From Enterobacter sp. Bisph1 (GTDB lineage: Bacteria > Pseudomonadota > Gammaproteobacteria > Enterobacterales > Enterobacteriaceae), in contig NZ_JXAG01000036.1 of assembly GCF_000814905.1 (NCBI RefSeq), forward strand, positions 162 to 64,161: a stretch of 64,000 nucleotides of DNA, read 5' to 3'. The notes below the pieces were generated by a model. It did not search any database, was not told where the DNA came from, and worked only from the letters and a program-made list of their open reading frames with translations. The position numbers and the translations under genes are program-made. This document shows, piece by piece, positions 20,128-31,358 of the stretch (within the stretch, counting starts at the first letter, position 1; the number at the start of each line of letters is the position of its first letter).

Positions 20128-21126
20128 ATGAAGCCAATTTTTAGCCGTGGCCCGTCACTGCAGATTCGCCTTTTTCTGGCGGTTGTGGTGGCGCTCGGAG
20201 TTATTATTGCCGACAGCCGCCTCGGTACGTTCAGTCAAATCAGAACGTACATGGATACTGCCGTCAGCCCCTTCTATTTTATTTCCAACGGTCCCCGCGA
20301 ACTATTAGATAACGTTTCTCAAACGCTGGCCTCGCGCGATCAGCTTGAGCTTGAAAACCGGGCGCTGCGTCAGGAACTGCTGTTGAAAAACAGCGAGATT
20401 TTGATGTTAGGGCAGTACAAACAGGAGAACGCGCGTCTGCGTGAACTGTTGGGATCGCCGCTGCGTCAGGATGAGCAGAAAATGGTCACCCAGGTCATCT
20501 CCACGGTTAACGATCCCTACAGCGATCAGGTGGTCATCGATAAAGGCAGCGCCAACGGTGTTTATGAAGGCCAGCCGGTGATCAGCGATAAAGGCGTTGT
20601 CGGCCAGGTGGTTGCGGTGGCGAAGCTGACCAGCCGCGTACTGTTGATTTGCGATGCCACTCACGCGCTGCCGATTCAGGTGTTGCGTAACGATATTCGC
20701 GTCATCGCTGCCGGTAATGGCTGCACCGACGACTTACAGCTGGAACATTTGCCGGCTAATACCGATATTCGTGTCGGTGATGTGCTGGTGACATCGGGCC
20801 TCGGCGGACGTTTCCCGGAAGGGTATCCGGTTGCGGTGGTCTCATCGGTGAAGCTGGATACACAGCGTGCTTATACCGTGATTCAGGCACGCCCGACGGC
20901 TGGTCTGCAACGTTTACGTTATCTGCTGCTGCTGTGGGGCGCAGATCGTAACGGGACTAACCCAAGAACTCCGGAAGATGTGCATCGTGTCGCCAACGAA
21001 CGTCTGCTGCAGATGATGCCGCAGGTACTGCCTTCTCCTGATGCGATGGGGCCGCCTGCGCCGATGCCTGCTCCGGCGACCGGCATTTCGCAGCCGCCGC
21101 CGCAGACCTCTGCGGGAGGGCACTAG
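20128..21126 (+). CDS. mreC: cell shape protein MreC
   Basis: Bitopic inner-membrane protein of the elongasome that activates PBP2-RodA. The 332 residues have a short cytoplasmic N-terminus, a membrane helix (about 11-27), a coiled coil ([21 protein letters not shown]) and two periplasmic beta domains. A Pro-rich low-complexity tail ([20 protein letters not shown]) ends the protein. The stop overlaps the mreD start by one base. Confidence 0.98.
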   Translation: MKPIFSRGPSLQIRLFLAVVVALGVIIADSRLGTFSQIRTYMDTAVSPFYFISNGPRELLDNVSQTLASRDQLELENRALRQELLLKNSEILMLGQYKQENARLRELLGSPLRQDEQKMVTQVISTVNDPYSDQVVIDKGSANGVYEGQPVISDKGVVGQVVAVAKLTSRVLLICDATHALPIQVLRNDIRVIAAGNGCTDDLQLEHLPANTDIRVGDVLVTSGLGGRFPEGYPVAVVSSVKLDTQRAYTVIQARPTAGLQRLRYLLLLWGADRNGTNPRTPEDVHRVANERLLQMMPQVLPSPDAMGPPAPMPAPATGISQPPPQTSAGGH

Positions 21127-21614
21127 TGGCAAGTTATCGTAGCCAGGGGCGCTGGGTTATCTGGCTCTCCTTTTTAATTGCCCTGCTGCTTCAAATTATG
21201 CCCTGGCCGGATGACATTATTGTCTACCGGCCAAACTGGGTATTACTCATTCTGCTGTACTGGATCCTCGCGCTGCCGCATCGCGTAAATGTTGGCACGG
21301 GTTTCGTGATGGGTGCCATACTGGATCTCATTAGCGGATCTACCCTCGGCGTACGCGCGCTTTCATTAAGCATCGTCGCCTATCTGGTCGCACTGAAATT
21401 TCAGTTGTTCCGTAATCTGGCGCTCTGGCAACAAGCGCTGGTGGTGATGCTGTTGTCGCTGGCGACAGAAGTGATTGTCTTTTGGGCCGAGTTTCTGGTG
21501 ATTAACGTTTCGTTTAAGCCGGAAATTTTCTGGAGCAGCCTGGTGAATGGCGTGCTCTGGCCGTGGCTTTTCCTGTTAATGCGCAAGATCCGCCAGCAGT
21601 TCGCGGTGCAATAA
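21126..21614 (+). CDS. mreD: cell shape protein MreD
   Basis: A 162-residue integral membrane protein with five or six hydrophobic segments that partners MreC. It starts with GTG at 21126, sharing the G of the mreC TAG stop, so translation is coupled. [16 protein letters not shown] and the central [23 protein letters not shown] match E. coli MreD. It is followed 7 bases later by yhdE. Confidence 0.98.
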   Translation: MASYRSQGRWVIWLSFLIALLLQIMPWPDDIIVYRPNWVLLILLYWILALPHRVNVGTGFVMGAILDLISGSTLGVRALSLSIVAYLVALKFQLFRNLALWQQALVVMLLSLATEVIVFWAEFLVINVSFKPEIFWSSLVNGVLWPWLFLLMRKIRQQFAVQ

Positions 21615-21621
21615 GGCTTCT

Positions 21622-22215
21622 ATGACAGATATCTGGCTTGCTTCCGGTTCTCCCCGTCGCCAGGAGTTGCTGACGCAGCTCGGCGTCTCATTTGAGCGTA
21701 TTGTTCCCGGCATTGAGGAGCAGCGCCAGCCGCAAGAAAGCGCCCGCCAGTACGTTTTGCGGTTAGCGCGTGAAAAAGCGCAGGCGGGCGTGGCGATGGC
21801 GACGCGCGATCTGCCGGTGCTGGGCGCCGACACGATTGTGTTATTTAATGGCGAAGTGCTTGAAAAACCGAAAGACTCCTCGCATGCTGCCAGTATGCTG
21901 CGCCTGCTTTCCGGACAAACTCATCAGGTTATGACCGCGGTCGCGCTGGCGGATAGCCAACATCTGCTCGATTGTCTCGTGGAAACAGAGGTCACTTTCC
22001 GCGTGTTATCGGAAAAGGATATTGCCGATTACGTTGCCAGCACAGAACCGCTGGATAAAGCGGGTGCGTACGGTATTCAGGGCCTGGGTGGCTGTTTCGT
22101 GAGAAAAATAAACGGTAGTTATCATGCCGTTGTGGGTTTACCGCTGGTAGAAACCTGGGAATTGCTGAGCAATTTTAACGCATTACGCGAGGGAAAAGAT
22201 AATCATGACGGCTGA
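21622..22215 (+). CDS. yhdE: Maf-family nucleotide pyrophosphatase (dTTP/UTP) YhdE
   Basis: House-cleaning hydrolase that cleaves dTTP, UTP and modified pyrimidine triphosphates. The 197 residues carry the Maf signature [11 protein letters not shown] at the N-terminus, the metal-binding ADTIV motif ([17 protein letters not shown]) and [16 protein letters not shown]. It lies in the mre operon and overlaps the start of rng by 11 bases. Confidence 0.96.
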   Translation: MTDIWLASGSPRRQELLTQLGVSFERIVPGIEEQRQPQESARQYVLRLAREKAQAGVAMATRDLPVLGADTIVLFNGEVLEKPKDSSHAASMLRLLSGQTHQVMTAVALADSQHLLDCLVETEVTFRVLSEKDIADYVASTEPLDKAGAYGIQGLGGCFVRKINGSYHAVVGLPLVETWELLSNFNALREGKDNHDG

Positions 22216-23674
22216 ATTGTTGGTCAACGTTACCCCATCGGAAACACGCGTCGCTTATATTGACGGCGGCATCCTGCAGGAAATTCATATCGAGCGCGAA
22301 GCACGGCGCGGGATAGTAGGCAATATCTACAAAGGTCGGGTCAGCCGGGTACTTCCCGGAATGCAGGCGGCTTTTGTAGATATTGGTCTGGAAAAGGCGG
22401 CGTTCCTGCACGCCTCCGACATTATGCCGCACACCGAATGCGTCGCCGGGGAAGAGCAGAAAAACTTCACCGTCCGCGATATCTCCGAACTCGTCCGTCA
22501 GGGACAGGATTTAATGGTGCAGGTGGTGAAAGATCCCCTCGGCACTAAAGGCGCTCGCCTGACCACGGATATCACGCTGCCCTCCCGTTACCTGGTGTTT
22601 ATGCCCGGCGCTTCTCATGTTGGCGTCTCACAGCGTATCGAGAGTGAAGCCGAGCGTGAACGTTTAAAGCAGGTGGTCGCGGCGTACTGCGATGAGCAGG
22701 GCGGTTTTATTATTCGTACGGCGGCGGAAGGCGTGTGCGAAGAGGATCTTGCTGCTGATGCGGCGTATCTCAAACGCGTCTGGACGAAAGTGATGGAGCG
22801 TAAGAAGCGCCAACAGTCCCGCTATAAGCTGTACGGCGAGCTGGCGCTGGCGCAGCGCGTCCTGCGCGACTTCGCCGATGCCCACCTGGATCGCATTCGT
22901 GTCGACTCGCGACTGACCTTTGAAGCGCTGCTTGAGTTTACCGCCGAGTATATTCCGGAGATGACCAGCAAGCTTGAGCACTACAGCGGACGCCAGCCGA
23001 TTTTCGATCTCTTTGATGTCGAGAACGAAATTCAGCGCGCGCTGGAGCGTAAAGTGGAGCTGAAGTCCGGCGGTTATCTCATCATTGATCAAACGGAAGC
23101 GATGACCACCGTCGATATCAATACCGGCGCGTTTGTCGGCCATCGCAACCTCGACGACACTATCTTTAATACCAACATTGAAGCCACACAGGCCATCGCT
23201 CGCCAGCTGCGCTTGCGCAACCTTGGCGGCATTATCATTATCGATTTTATCGACATGAATAATGAAGATCACCGCCGCCGCGTGCTGCACTCGCTGGAAC
23301 AGGCGCTGAGCAAAGATCGGGTTAAAACCAGTATTAATGGTTTCTCCCAGCTTGGCCTGGTAGAGATGACGCGCAAGCGGACGCGCGAAAGCGTGGAACA
23401 TGTGCTTTGTAATGAATGCCCCACTTGTCATGGCCGCGGTACTGTAAAAACCGTGGAAACCGTGTGCTATGAAATCATGCGCGAGATCGTTCGCGTGCAT
23501 CATGCCTACGATTCCGATCGTTTCCTGGTCTATGCTTCACCGTCGGTGGCGGAAGCCCTGAAAGGTGAAGAGTCACACGCGCTGGCGGAGGTGGAAATCT
23601 TCGTGGGCAAGCAGGTTAAAGTGCAAATCGAGCCGCTCTATAATCAGGAGCAGTTCGACGTAGTAATGATGTAA
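22205..23674 (+). CDS. rng: ribonuclease G
   Basis: Single-strand endoribonuclease that matures the 16S rRNA 5' end and degrades some mRNAs. The 489 residues contain an N-terminal S1 domain ([21 protein letters not shown]), the catalytic metal-binding sites in [12 protein letters not shown] and [13 protein letters not shown], and the zinc-link CPTCHGRG used for dimerisation. It lacks the long RNase E scaffold tail, as expected. Its start overlaps yhdE and yhdP follows after 55 bases. Confidence 0.98.
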   Translation: MTAELLVNVTPSETRVAYIDGGILQEIHIEREARRGIVGNIYKGRVSRVLPGMQAAFVDIGLEKAAFLHASDIMPHTECVAGEEQKNFTVRDISELVRQGQDLMVQVVKDPLGTKGARLTTDITLPSRYLVFMPGASHVGVSQRIESEAERERLKQVVAAYCDEQGGFIIRTAAEGVCEEDLAADAAYLKRVWTKVMERKKRQQSRYKLYGELALAQRVLRDFADAHLDRIRVDSRLTFEALLEFTAEYIPEMTSKLEHYSGRQPIFDLFDVENEIQRALERKVELKSGGYLIIDQTEAMTTVDINTGAFVGHRNLDDTIFNTNIEATQAIARQLRLRNLGGIIIIDFIDMNNEDHRRRVLHSLEQALSKDRVKTSINGFSQLGLVEMTRKRTRESVEHVLCNECPTCHGRGTVKTVETVCYEIMREIVRVHHAYDSDRFLVYASPSVAEALKGEESHALAEVEIFVGKQVKVQIEPLYNQEQFDVVMM

Positions 23675-23729
23675 TTCGCAGCGTGCGACGACACGCGCGA
23701 GTCTGGGTTTAGTTGACAAGGAGAGAGGC

Positions 23730-26700
23730 GTGAGGCGACTGCCGGGGATTTTGCTGCTTACAGGGGCGACGCTGGTTGTGATAGCGGCGCTGCTGGTAAG
23801 CGGGCTGCGCCTTGTGCTGCCCCACCTGGACCGCTGGCGTGGGGACATTCTGTCGCAAATCTCCGCGCAAGCCGGCGTGCCTGTCTCAGCAAGCCAAATT
23901 CAGGCGCGCTGGGAAAGCTTCGGTCCCGATCTTGATGTTCGCGATATCAAAGTGACCCTCTCCGACGGCGGCGATCTGTCGATAAAACGCGTGACGCTGG
24001 CGCTGGATGTCTGGCAAAGCCTGCTGCACATGCGCTGGCAGTTTCGTAATCTCACCTTTTACCAACTGGTTGCCCACAGCAATACCCCGCTGCAGCGTAA
24101 TGATAGCGGTGAATCCATCACCCGGGATCGCATTAGCGATCTATTCTTGCGCCAGTTCGATCACTTCGATCTGCGCGACAGTCGTATCAGCTTTTTGACC
24201 CTCTCCGGGCAGCGGGCCGAACTGGCGATCCCGCAGCTTACGTGGCTCAACGGCAGCGATCGCCACCGTGCGGAGGGGCAGGTTAGCCTGTCGAGCCTGA
24301 CCGGGCAGCACGGTATTATGCAGGTGCGGATGGATTTGCGCGACGACAATGGCCTGCTGAACAACGGCCGTGTGTGGTTGCAGGCGGACGATATCGATGT
24401 CAAACCGTGGCTCGGTAAATGGATGCAGGATAAGGTTGCGCTCAATTCTGCCCGCTTTAGCCTTGAAGGCTGGATGACGCTGAATAAAGGCGAGATCGAA
24501 AGCGGCGATGTGTGGCTGAAAAAAGGCGGTGCCAGCTGGCAGGGAAATAACACCGAACATCGCATGACGGTGGATAACCTCACGGCGCATGTCTCGCGCC
24601 AGCAGCAGGGCTGGCAATTCGATGTACCGGTTACGCGCATTGCAATTGATAACCATCCGTGGCCGCAGGGCGCGCTCAGCTTCGCCTGGGTCCCGGCGCA
24701 GGAAGCGGGCGGGCCTAAAGACCTGCGCAGCGACGAGCTGCGCGTGCGCGCGAGCAATCTTGAACTCAGCGGTTTAGAAGGTCTGCTGCCGATTGCGCAG
24801 AAGATTTCGCCGGAGTTGTACGACATCTGGCATACCATGCAGCCGCGCGGCAAGCTGAATAAACTGGCGCTGGATATTCCCCTGCAGGCGACGGATAAAA
24901 CGCGCTTCCAGGCCCAGTGGCAGGATATTGCCTGGCAACAGTGGAAATTGTTACCAGGTGTCGAACACCTTAGCGGAACCCTTGCCGGCAGCATGGAAAA
25001 CGGGCGTTTAACCGCCGCCATCGCCGAGGCGAAGATGCCTTATAAAACGGTTTTCCCCGCGCCGCTGGAGATCGAAAAGGGCGATGCCGTACTGAACTGG
25101 CAGCAAAACGAACAGGGTTTTCAGCTTGATGGGCACAATATAGATATTCAGGCCACAGCCCTGCGCGCCCGCGGTGATTTTCGCTATCTGCAACCCAAAG
25201 ACGACGAACCCTGGCTGGGGATTCTGGCGGGGATTAACGTTACTGATGCCGGGCAGGCCTGGCGTTACTTCCCGGAAAATTTGATGGGCAAGGAGCTGGT
25301 CTCCTACCTTAGCGCGGCCATCAAAGGCGGGCAGACGCAAAACGCCACCCTGCTGTTTGGCGGCGATCCGAAGCTTTTCCCGTTCAAGCATAACGAAGGG
25401 CAGTTTGAAGTTTTCGTGCCGCTGCGTAATGCGACCTTTGCTTTCCAGCCCGACTGGCCCGCGTTGCAAAACCTCGACATCGATCTGGACTTCCTCAATG
25501 ACGGCTTGTGGATGAAGAGCAATAAGGTGGCGCTGGGCGGCGTAACCGCCAGCAATCTTGCTGCCACCATCCCGGATTATGTCAAAGAGAAGCTGGTGAT
25601 TGATGCGGACATTAACGGGCCAGGCAAAGCCGTAGGGCCCTATTTTAAAGAGACGCCGCTAGATGATTCCCTCGGCAGCGCGCTGGATGAACTGCAGGTC
25701 GACGGCGATGTCAGCGCTCACTTACATCTGGATATCCCGCTGGATGGCAAGCCGACCGTCGCTAAAGGTGATGTGACCCTTAACAATAACAGCCTGTTTA
25801 TCAAGCCGCTTAACAGCACCTTAAAGAATCTTAGCGGCAAATTTAGCTTCAATAACGGGACGTTGAAAAGCGAACCGCTGCAGGCCAGCTGGTTTAACCA
25901 ACCCGTGAATATCGATTTTTCCACCACCGAAGGGGAGAAAGCCTATCAGGTAGCGGTGAATCTCAACGGTAACTGGCAACCGGCGCGCACCGGCGTACTG
26001 CCCGCACAGCTAAATGAAGCGCTGCGCGGCAGTATCGGCTGGAAAGGTGATGTCGACGTTGAACTGCCGCACCGGGGTGGAACAACCTATAAGGTAAATC
26101 TTGAGGGTGATTTAAGTCATCTTGCCAGCACCTTGCCGCCGCCGCTGGATAAACCCGCAGGAAAAGCACTGCCGGTAAAAGTGAATGTCGATGGAGATCT
26201 GCACAGTTTCGCGCTAACGGGTAACGCTGGCGGCAATAACCACTTTAATAGTCGCTGGCTGCTGGGTAATAAACTGACGCTCGATCGCGGGATCTGGACG
26301 TCAGACAGCCGTACGCTGCCGCCGCTACCTGAGCAGGCCGGGCTTGAGCTGAATTTACCGCCAATGAACGGTGCCCAGTGGCTGGGGCTGTTCAAACAGG
26401 GCGTGGCGAACAACGTTAGCAGCACAACTTCGTTCCCGCAGAGCATTACGCTGCGTACGCCAGCGTTAACCCTCGGCGGACAACAGTGGAATAACCTGAG
26501 CATCGTTTCGCAGCCGCAGAGCGCGGGCATGAAAATCGAAGCGCAGGGGCGGGAAATCAGCGGGATGTTGACGACACACGATCATGCACCGTGGCAGGCG
26601 GCGATTCGTTATCTCTACTACAACCCATCAAGCGCGGCACCGGATGAGAACGATATTTCATCTCCTTCCACGTTGTTGCGCGGGCAAACACGGATCGATT

Positions 26701-27539
26701 TTTCCGGTTGGCCAGATCTGCAGCTGCGCTGTGCAGAGTGCTGGCTCTGGGGACAAAAATATGGCCGCATTGACGGTGATTTTGCCATCCAGGGCGACAC
26801 GCTGACGCTGGAAAAAGGGCTTGTTGATAGCGGCATTGCTCGCCTCACCGCCGACGGTGAATGGGTTAACCGCGAGGGGGCGGAGCGCACCTCGCTTAAA
26901 GGCCAGTTGCGTGGGGATAAAATTGATTCGGCGATGGGCTTTTTTGGCGTGCCGACGCCGGTTCGCGACGCATCGTTTGATGTTAATTATGACCTGCACT
27001 GGCGCAGCGCGCCGTGGCAACCGCAGGAAGAGTCCCTTAACGGCATTCTGCGCACCCGTCTTGGCAAAGGCAAAATCACCGATATCAGCACCGGCCACGC
27101 CGGACAGCTGCTGCGTCTGTTCAGCGTCGATTCGCTGCTGCGTAAGCTGCGTTTAGACTTTAGCGACACCTTCAGCAGCGAGGGTTTCTGGTTTGATTCG
27201 ATTCGCAGTACCGCATGGATCAAAGATGGCTTATTGCATACGGACGATACGCTGGTGGACGGGCTGGAAGCGGATATCGCTATCAAAGGTTCCGTTAATC
27301 TGGTGCGCCGCGAACTGGATGTCGAAGCCGTAGTGGCACCGGAAATCTCAGCAACCGTCGGCGTGGCGGCGGCGTTTGCCGTTAACCCAATTGTCGGCGC
27401 GGCGGTATTCGCCGCCAGTAAAGTTCTGGGGCCGCTGTGGAACAAAGTTTCGATTCTGCGCTACCGCATTACCGGTCCGGTTGACCAGCCACAAATCAAT
27501 GAAGTCCTGCGCCAGCCGCGTACGGATAAAAAGCAATGA
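23730..27539 (+). CDS. yhdP: AsmA-like phospholipid transport protein YhdP
   Basis: Very long envelope-spanning protein (1269 residues) of the AsmA/TamB/YhdP group. It moves phospholipids from inner to outer membrane, with TamB and YdbH as partly redundant partners. A GTG start with GGAGAG upstream leads into a single N-terminal membrane anchor (LLLTGATLVVIAALLVSG). A repetitive beta-rich body suited to a lipid groove follows. A Gly/Ala-rich hydrophobic segment near the C-terminus (SATVGVAAAFAVNPIVGAAV) belongs to the AsmA C-terminal domain. tldD follows directly. Confidence 0.96.
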   Translation: MRRLPGILLLTGATLVVIAALLVSGLRLVLPHLDRWRGDILSQISAQAGVPVSASQIQARWESFGPDLDVRDIKVTLSDGGDLSIKRVTLALDVWQSLLHMRWQFRNLTFYQLVAHSNTPLQRNDSGESITRDRISDLFLRQFDHFDLRDSRISFLTLSGQRAELAIPQLTWLNGSDRHRAEGQVSLSSLTGQHGIMQVRMDLRDDNGLLNNGRVWLQADDIDVKPWLGKWMQDKVALNSARFSLEGWMTLNKGEIESGDVWLKKGGASWQGNNTEHRMTVDNLTAHVSRQQQGWQFDVPVTRIAIDNHPWPQGALSFAWVPAQEAGGPKDLRSDELRVRASNLELSGLEGLLPIAQKISPELYDIWHTMQPRGKLNKLALDIPLQATDKTRFQAQWQDIAWQQWKLLPGVEHLSGTLAGSMENGRLTAAIAEAKMPYKTVFPAPLEIEKGDAVLNWQQNEQGFQLDGHNIDIQATALRARGDFRYLQPKDDEPWLGILAGINVTDAGQAWRYFPENLMGKELVSYLSAAIKGGQTQNATLLFGGDPKLFPFKHNEGQFEVFVPLRNATFAFQPDWPALQNLDIDLDFLNDGLWMKSNKVALGGVTASNLAATIPDYVKEKLVIDADINGPGKAVGPYFKETPLDDSLGSALDELQVDGDVSAHLHLDIPLDGKPTVAKGDVTLNNNSLFIKPLNSTLKNLSGKFSFNNGTLKSEPLQASWFNQPVNIDFSTTEGEKAYQVAVNLNGNWQPARTGVLPAQLNEALRGSIGWKGDVDVELPHRGGTTYKVNLEGDLSHLASTLPPPLDKPAGKALPVKVNVDGDLHSFALTGNAGGNNHFNSRWLLGNKLTLDRGIWTSDSRTLPPLPEQAGLELNLPPMNGAQWLGLFKQGVANNVSSTTSFPQSITLRTPALTLGGQQWNNLSIVSQPQSAGMKIEAQGREISGMLTTHDHAPWQAAIRYLYYNPSSAAPDENDISSPSTLLRGQTRIDFSGWPDLQLRCAECWLWGQKYGRIDGDFAIQGDTLTLEKGLVDSGIARLTADGEWVNREGAERTSLKGQLRGDKIDSAMGFFGVPTPVRDASFDVNYDLHWRSAPWQPQEESLNGILRTRLGKGKITDISTGHAGQLLRLFSVDSLLRKLRLDFSDTFSSEGFWFDSIRSTAWIKDGLLHTDDTLVDGLEADIAIKGSVNLVRRELDVEAVVAPEISATVGVAAAFAVNPIVGAAVFAASKVLGPLWNKVSILRYRITGPVDQPQINEVLRQPRTDKKQ

Positions 27540-27544
27540 TTTGA

Positions 27545-29068
<1,524 letters not shown>

Positions 29069-29077
29069 ACTCTTCTC

Positions 29078-29100
29078 ACCCTCTTCGCCAGAAGAGGGTG
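29078..29100. terminator. hairpin between convergent tldD and aaeR
   Basis: CACCCTCTT-CGCCA-AAGAGGGTG type dyad in the 38-base gap between the two stops. It lacks a long T-run and may serve both strands. Confidence 0.6.
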
Positions 29101-29106
29101 AATCTC

Positions 29107-30030
29107 TTACACGCTGCGTCCCTGCATTCCCTGATATACCTTCGCCACGCCAATAAAGTAATCCGTCAGATAGTTAATACAGACCTGCACTTTCAACGGC
29201 AGCTTATCCTTTTCGGTGTAAAGAGCGTAAACCGGGCGCGGATCCGACTGGTAGCGCGGGAGCAGGATCTCAAGCTGGCCGCTGTTGATCTCGTCGATTA
29301 CCCACATCAACGGCACGAAGGCGATCCCGGCGCCCGCTGTCAGCCAGCGCGTCAGCGTCATCGGATCGTTGGTCACAAAGCGCCCCTGCGGGATCAAGCG
29401 CGTGGCGATGCCTTCCGGTGCAACAAGTTCAAACTCATTGTCCGGGCGCACGCTATATTCAAGCCACGAGTGATTGACCATATCGGCGGGCTTTTCGGGG
29501 ACACCAAACTGGGCGAGATAGCTTTTGGCTGCGCATACCACCATCGGCATGGCGCCAAGACGGCGGGAAAAGAGGCTGGAGTCCTGCAAAGTACCGACGC
29601 GGATCACCAGGTCCAGCCCGTCGGCAATCAGATCCGGCGCGGGAATACCCGTTACCAGGTTGACCGACAGGCCAGGATGCTCTTTCAGCATGTCGGCGGT
29701 CATTTTTGCCAGCACATTTTGCGCCATGGTTGAAGAACTGCCGATGCGCAGCGTACCGATCGGCGTATTGTTAAAGGCGTAAAGCTGTTCATGAACATCC
29801 TGCACTTCATGCAGCATCCGACGGCAGCCCTGGTAGTAAATCTTGCCCGCTTCCGTAAGCCCCAGGCTGCGCGTGCTGCGGTTTAGCAGCTTTACCTGTA
29901 GTTCATCTTCTAACTTTGCGACCGTCTGGCTAATCGAGGAAACACTCATTTGTAACTGTCGGGCGGCGGCGGTAAACGAACCCAATTCCACCACTCTGGC
30001 AAACACCGACATGCGCTTTAGTCGTTCCAT
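29107..30030 (-). CDS. aaeR: LysR-type activator AaeR
   Basis: Transcriptional activator of the aromatic carboxylic acid efflux operon, responsive to p-hydroxybenzoate in E. coli. The 307 residues have an N-terminal winged helix-turn-helix (GSFTAAARQLQMSVSSISQTVAKLE) and a periplasmic-binding-like effector domain. It is divergent from aaeXAB across 179 bases, the usual LysR arrangement, with a CRP-like dyad 19 bases upstream of its ATG. Confidence 0.96.
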   Translation of the reverse strand: MERLKRMSVFARVVELGSFTAAARQLQMSVSSISQTVAKLEDELQVKLLNRSTRSLGLTEAGKIYYQGCRRMLHEVQDVHEQLYAFNNTPIGTLRIGSSSTMAQNVLAKMTADMLKEHPGLSVNLVTGIPAPDLIADGLDLVIRVGTLQDSSLFSRRLGAMPMVVCAAKSYLAQFGVPEKPADMVNHSWLEYSVRPDNEFELVAPEGIATRLIPQGRFVTNDPMTLTRWLTAGAGIAFVPLMWVIDEINSGQLEILLPRYQSDPRPVYALYTEKDKLPLKVQVCINYLTDYFIGVAKVYQGMQGRSV

Positions 30031-30048
30031 TATTCACTCTGGGTTAAA

Positions 30049-30064
30049 AGTGATTTAGATCACA
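30049..30064. promoter_or_regulatory. CRP-like dyad in the aaeR-aaeX gap
   Basis: AGTGA-TTTAGA-TCACA differs from the CRP consensus at the first base only. It lies 19-34 bases upstream of the aaeR ATG, where binding would more likely block aaeR than activate it. Confidence 0.5.
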
Positions 30065-30209
30065 TAATATAGATAACAGCATAACAGTTACGTTAATATA
30101 CTATCCATTAAGAAAATTCACGTCACTCTCGCCTGGCTCTCCTTGCCCCTTACTTCTGCGGTGACGTTATAAAGAACTTTCATCTGCACGCGCTCTTATC
30201 AAGGTCAAC

Positions 30210-30413
30210 ATGAGTCTGTTTCCCGTTATCGTGGTGTTCGGTTTGTCGTTCCCACCGATTTTTTTCGAGTTAATTTTGTCACTGGCGATCTTTTGGCTGG
30301 TGCGCAGAGTGCTGATCCCCACCGGGATTTATGACTTTGTCTGGCATCCTGCGTTGTTTAACACCGCGCTGTATTGCTGCCTTTTTTATCTGCTGTCGCG
30401 CCTGTTTGTTTGA
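30210..30413 (+). CDS. aaeX: small membrane protein AaeX
   Basis: A 67-residue inner-membrane protein with two hydrophobic stretches. It begins [20 protein letters not shown], matches E. coli AaeX and is first in the aaeXAB efflux operon, seven bases before aaeA. Its role in the pump is not established. Confidence 0.93.
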   Translation: MSLFPVIVVFGLSFPPIFFELILSLAIFWLVRRVLIPTGIYDFVWHPALFNTALYCCLFYLLSRLFV

Positions 30414-30420
30414 GGTAGAA

Positions 30421-31353
30421 GTGAAAACACTAACAAGAAATCTCTTTCGCACCGCTATCACCGTGGTGCTGGTTATCCTCGCGTTCATCGCTATCTTCCG
30501 CGCCTGGGTTTACTACACTGAGTCGCCGTGGACGCGCGATGCGCGTTTTAGCGCCGACGTTGTCGCCATCGCGCCGGACGTCACCGGCCTGGTCACTGCC
30601 GTAAATGTCCATGACAACCAACTGGTTAAACAAGGCGATGTGCTGTTCACTATCGATCAACCGCGTTATCAAAAAGCGCTGGCTGAAGATGAAGCCGATG
30701 TCGCCTATTACGAAGCGCTGGTGGCGGAAAAACGCCGTGAAGCCGGGCGGCGTAATCAGCTCGGTATTCAGGCCATGTCGCGCGAACAGATTGACCAGGC
30801 GAACAATACTCTGCAAACGGAACTGCAGCAGTTAGCCAAATCGCAAGCTACCCGCGATCTGGCGAAGCTCGATCTGGAGCGCACCATTATTCGCGCTCCA
30901 GCTGACGGTTGGGTTACTAACCTCAACGTCTATGCCGGTGAGTTTATTACCCGCGGTTCCACGGCGGTGGCGTTGGTCAAGCACAATACTTTCTACGTGC
31001 TGGCGTATATGGAAGAGACGAAGCTGGAAGGCGTGCGGCCGGGCTATCGTGTGGAAATTACCCCGCTTGGCAGCAACCAGGTGTTGAAAGGCGCGGTAGA
31101 TAGCGTCGCCGCAGGGGTAACGAACGCCAGCAGCAGCAACGGCAGCAAAGGGATGGCGACAGTCGATTCCAACCTTGAATGGGTGCGGCTGGCGCAGCGC
31201 GTGCCGGTGCGTATTCGACTCGACAAACAGCCGGGCAACCTGTGGCCTGCGGGCACTACCGCGACGGTGGTGGTCACGGGTCAGGCCGATCGTGATGAAA
31301 GTCAGGACTCCTTTGTGCGCAAAATAGTGCATCGACTGCGTGAGCTGGGGTAA
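30421..31353 (+). CDS. aaeA: p-hydroxybenzoic acid efflux periplasmic adaptor AaeA
   Basis: Membrane-fusion protein linking AaeB to an outer-membrane channel. I use the GTG at 30421 ([18 protein letters not shown]), which leaves aaeX intact and matches E. coli. An upstream ATG frame at 30331 lies wholly within aaeX. The 310 residues have one N-terminal membrane segment, a split lipoyl domain ([20 protein letters not shown] and [16 protein letters not shown]) and a short coiled coil between. aaeB starts five bases later. Confidence 0.96.
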   Translation: MKTLTRNLFRTAITVVLVILAFIAIFRAWVYYTESPWTRDARFSADVVAIAPDVTGLVTAVNVHDNQLVKQGDVLFTIDQPRYQKALAEDEADVAYYEALVAEKRREAGRRNQLGIQAMSREQIDQANNTLQTELQQLAKSQATRDLAKLDLERTIIRAPADGWVTNLNVYAGEFITRGSTAVALVKHNTFYVLAYMEETKLEGVRPGYRVEITPLGSNQVLKGAVDSVAAGVTNASSSNGSKGMATVDSNLEWVRLAQRVPVRIRLDKQPGNLWPAGTTATVVVTGQADRDESQDSFVRKIVHRLRELG

Positions 31354-31358
31354 AGGCT

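Noticed and set aside
22664-23503. 279-codon minus-strand frame
   Set aside because: Antisense to rng, with His/Ala-rich composition typical of shadow frames.
30331-30420. N-terminal extension of AaeA
   Set aside because: It lies within aaeX in another frame. The GTG at 30421 gives the normal AaeA N-terminus.
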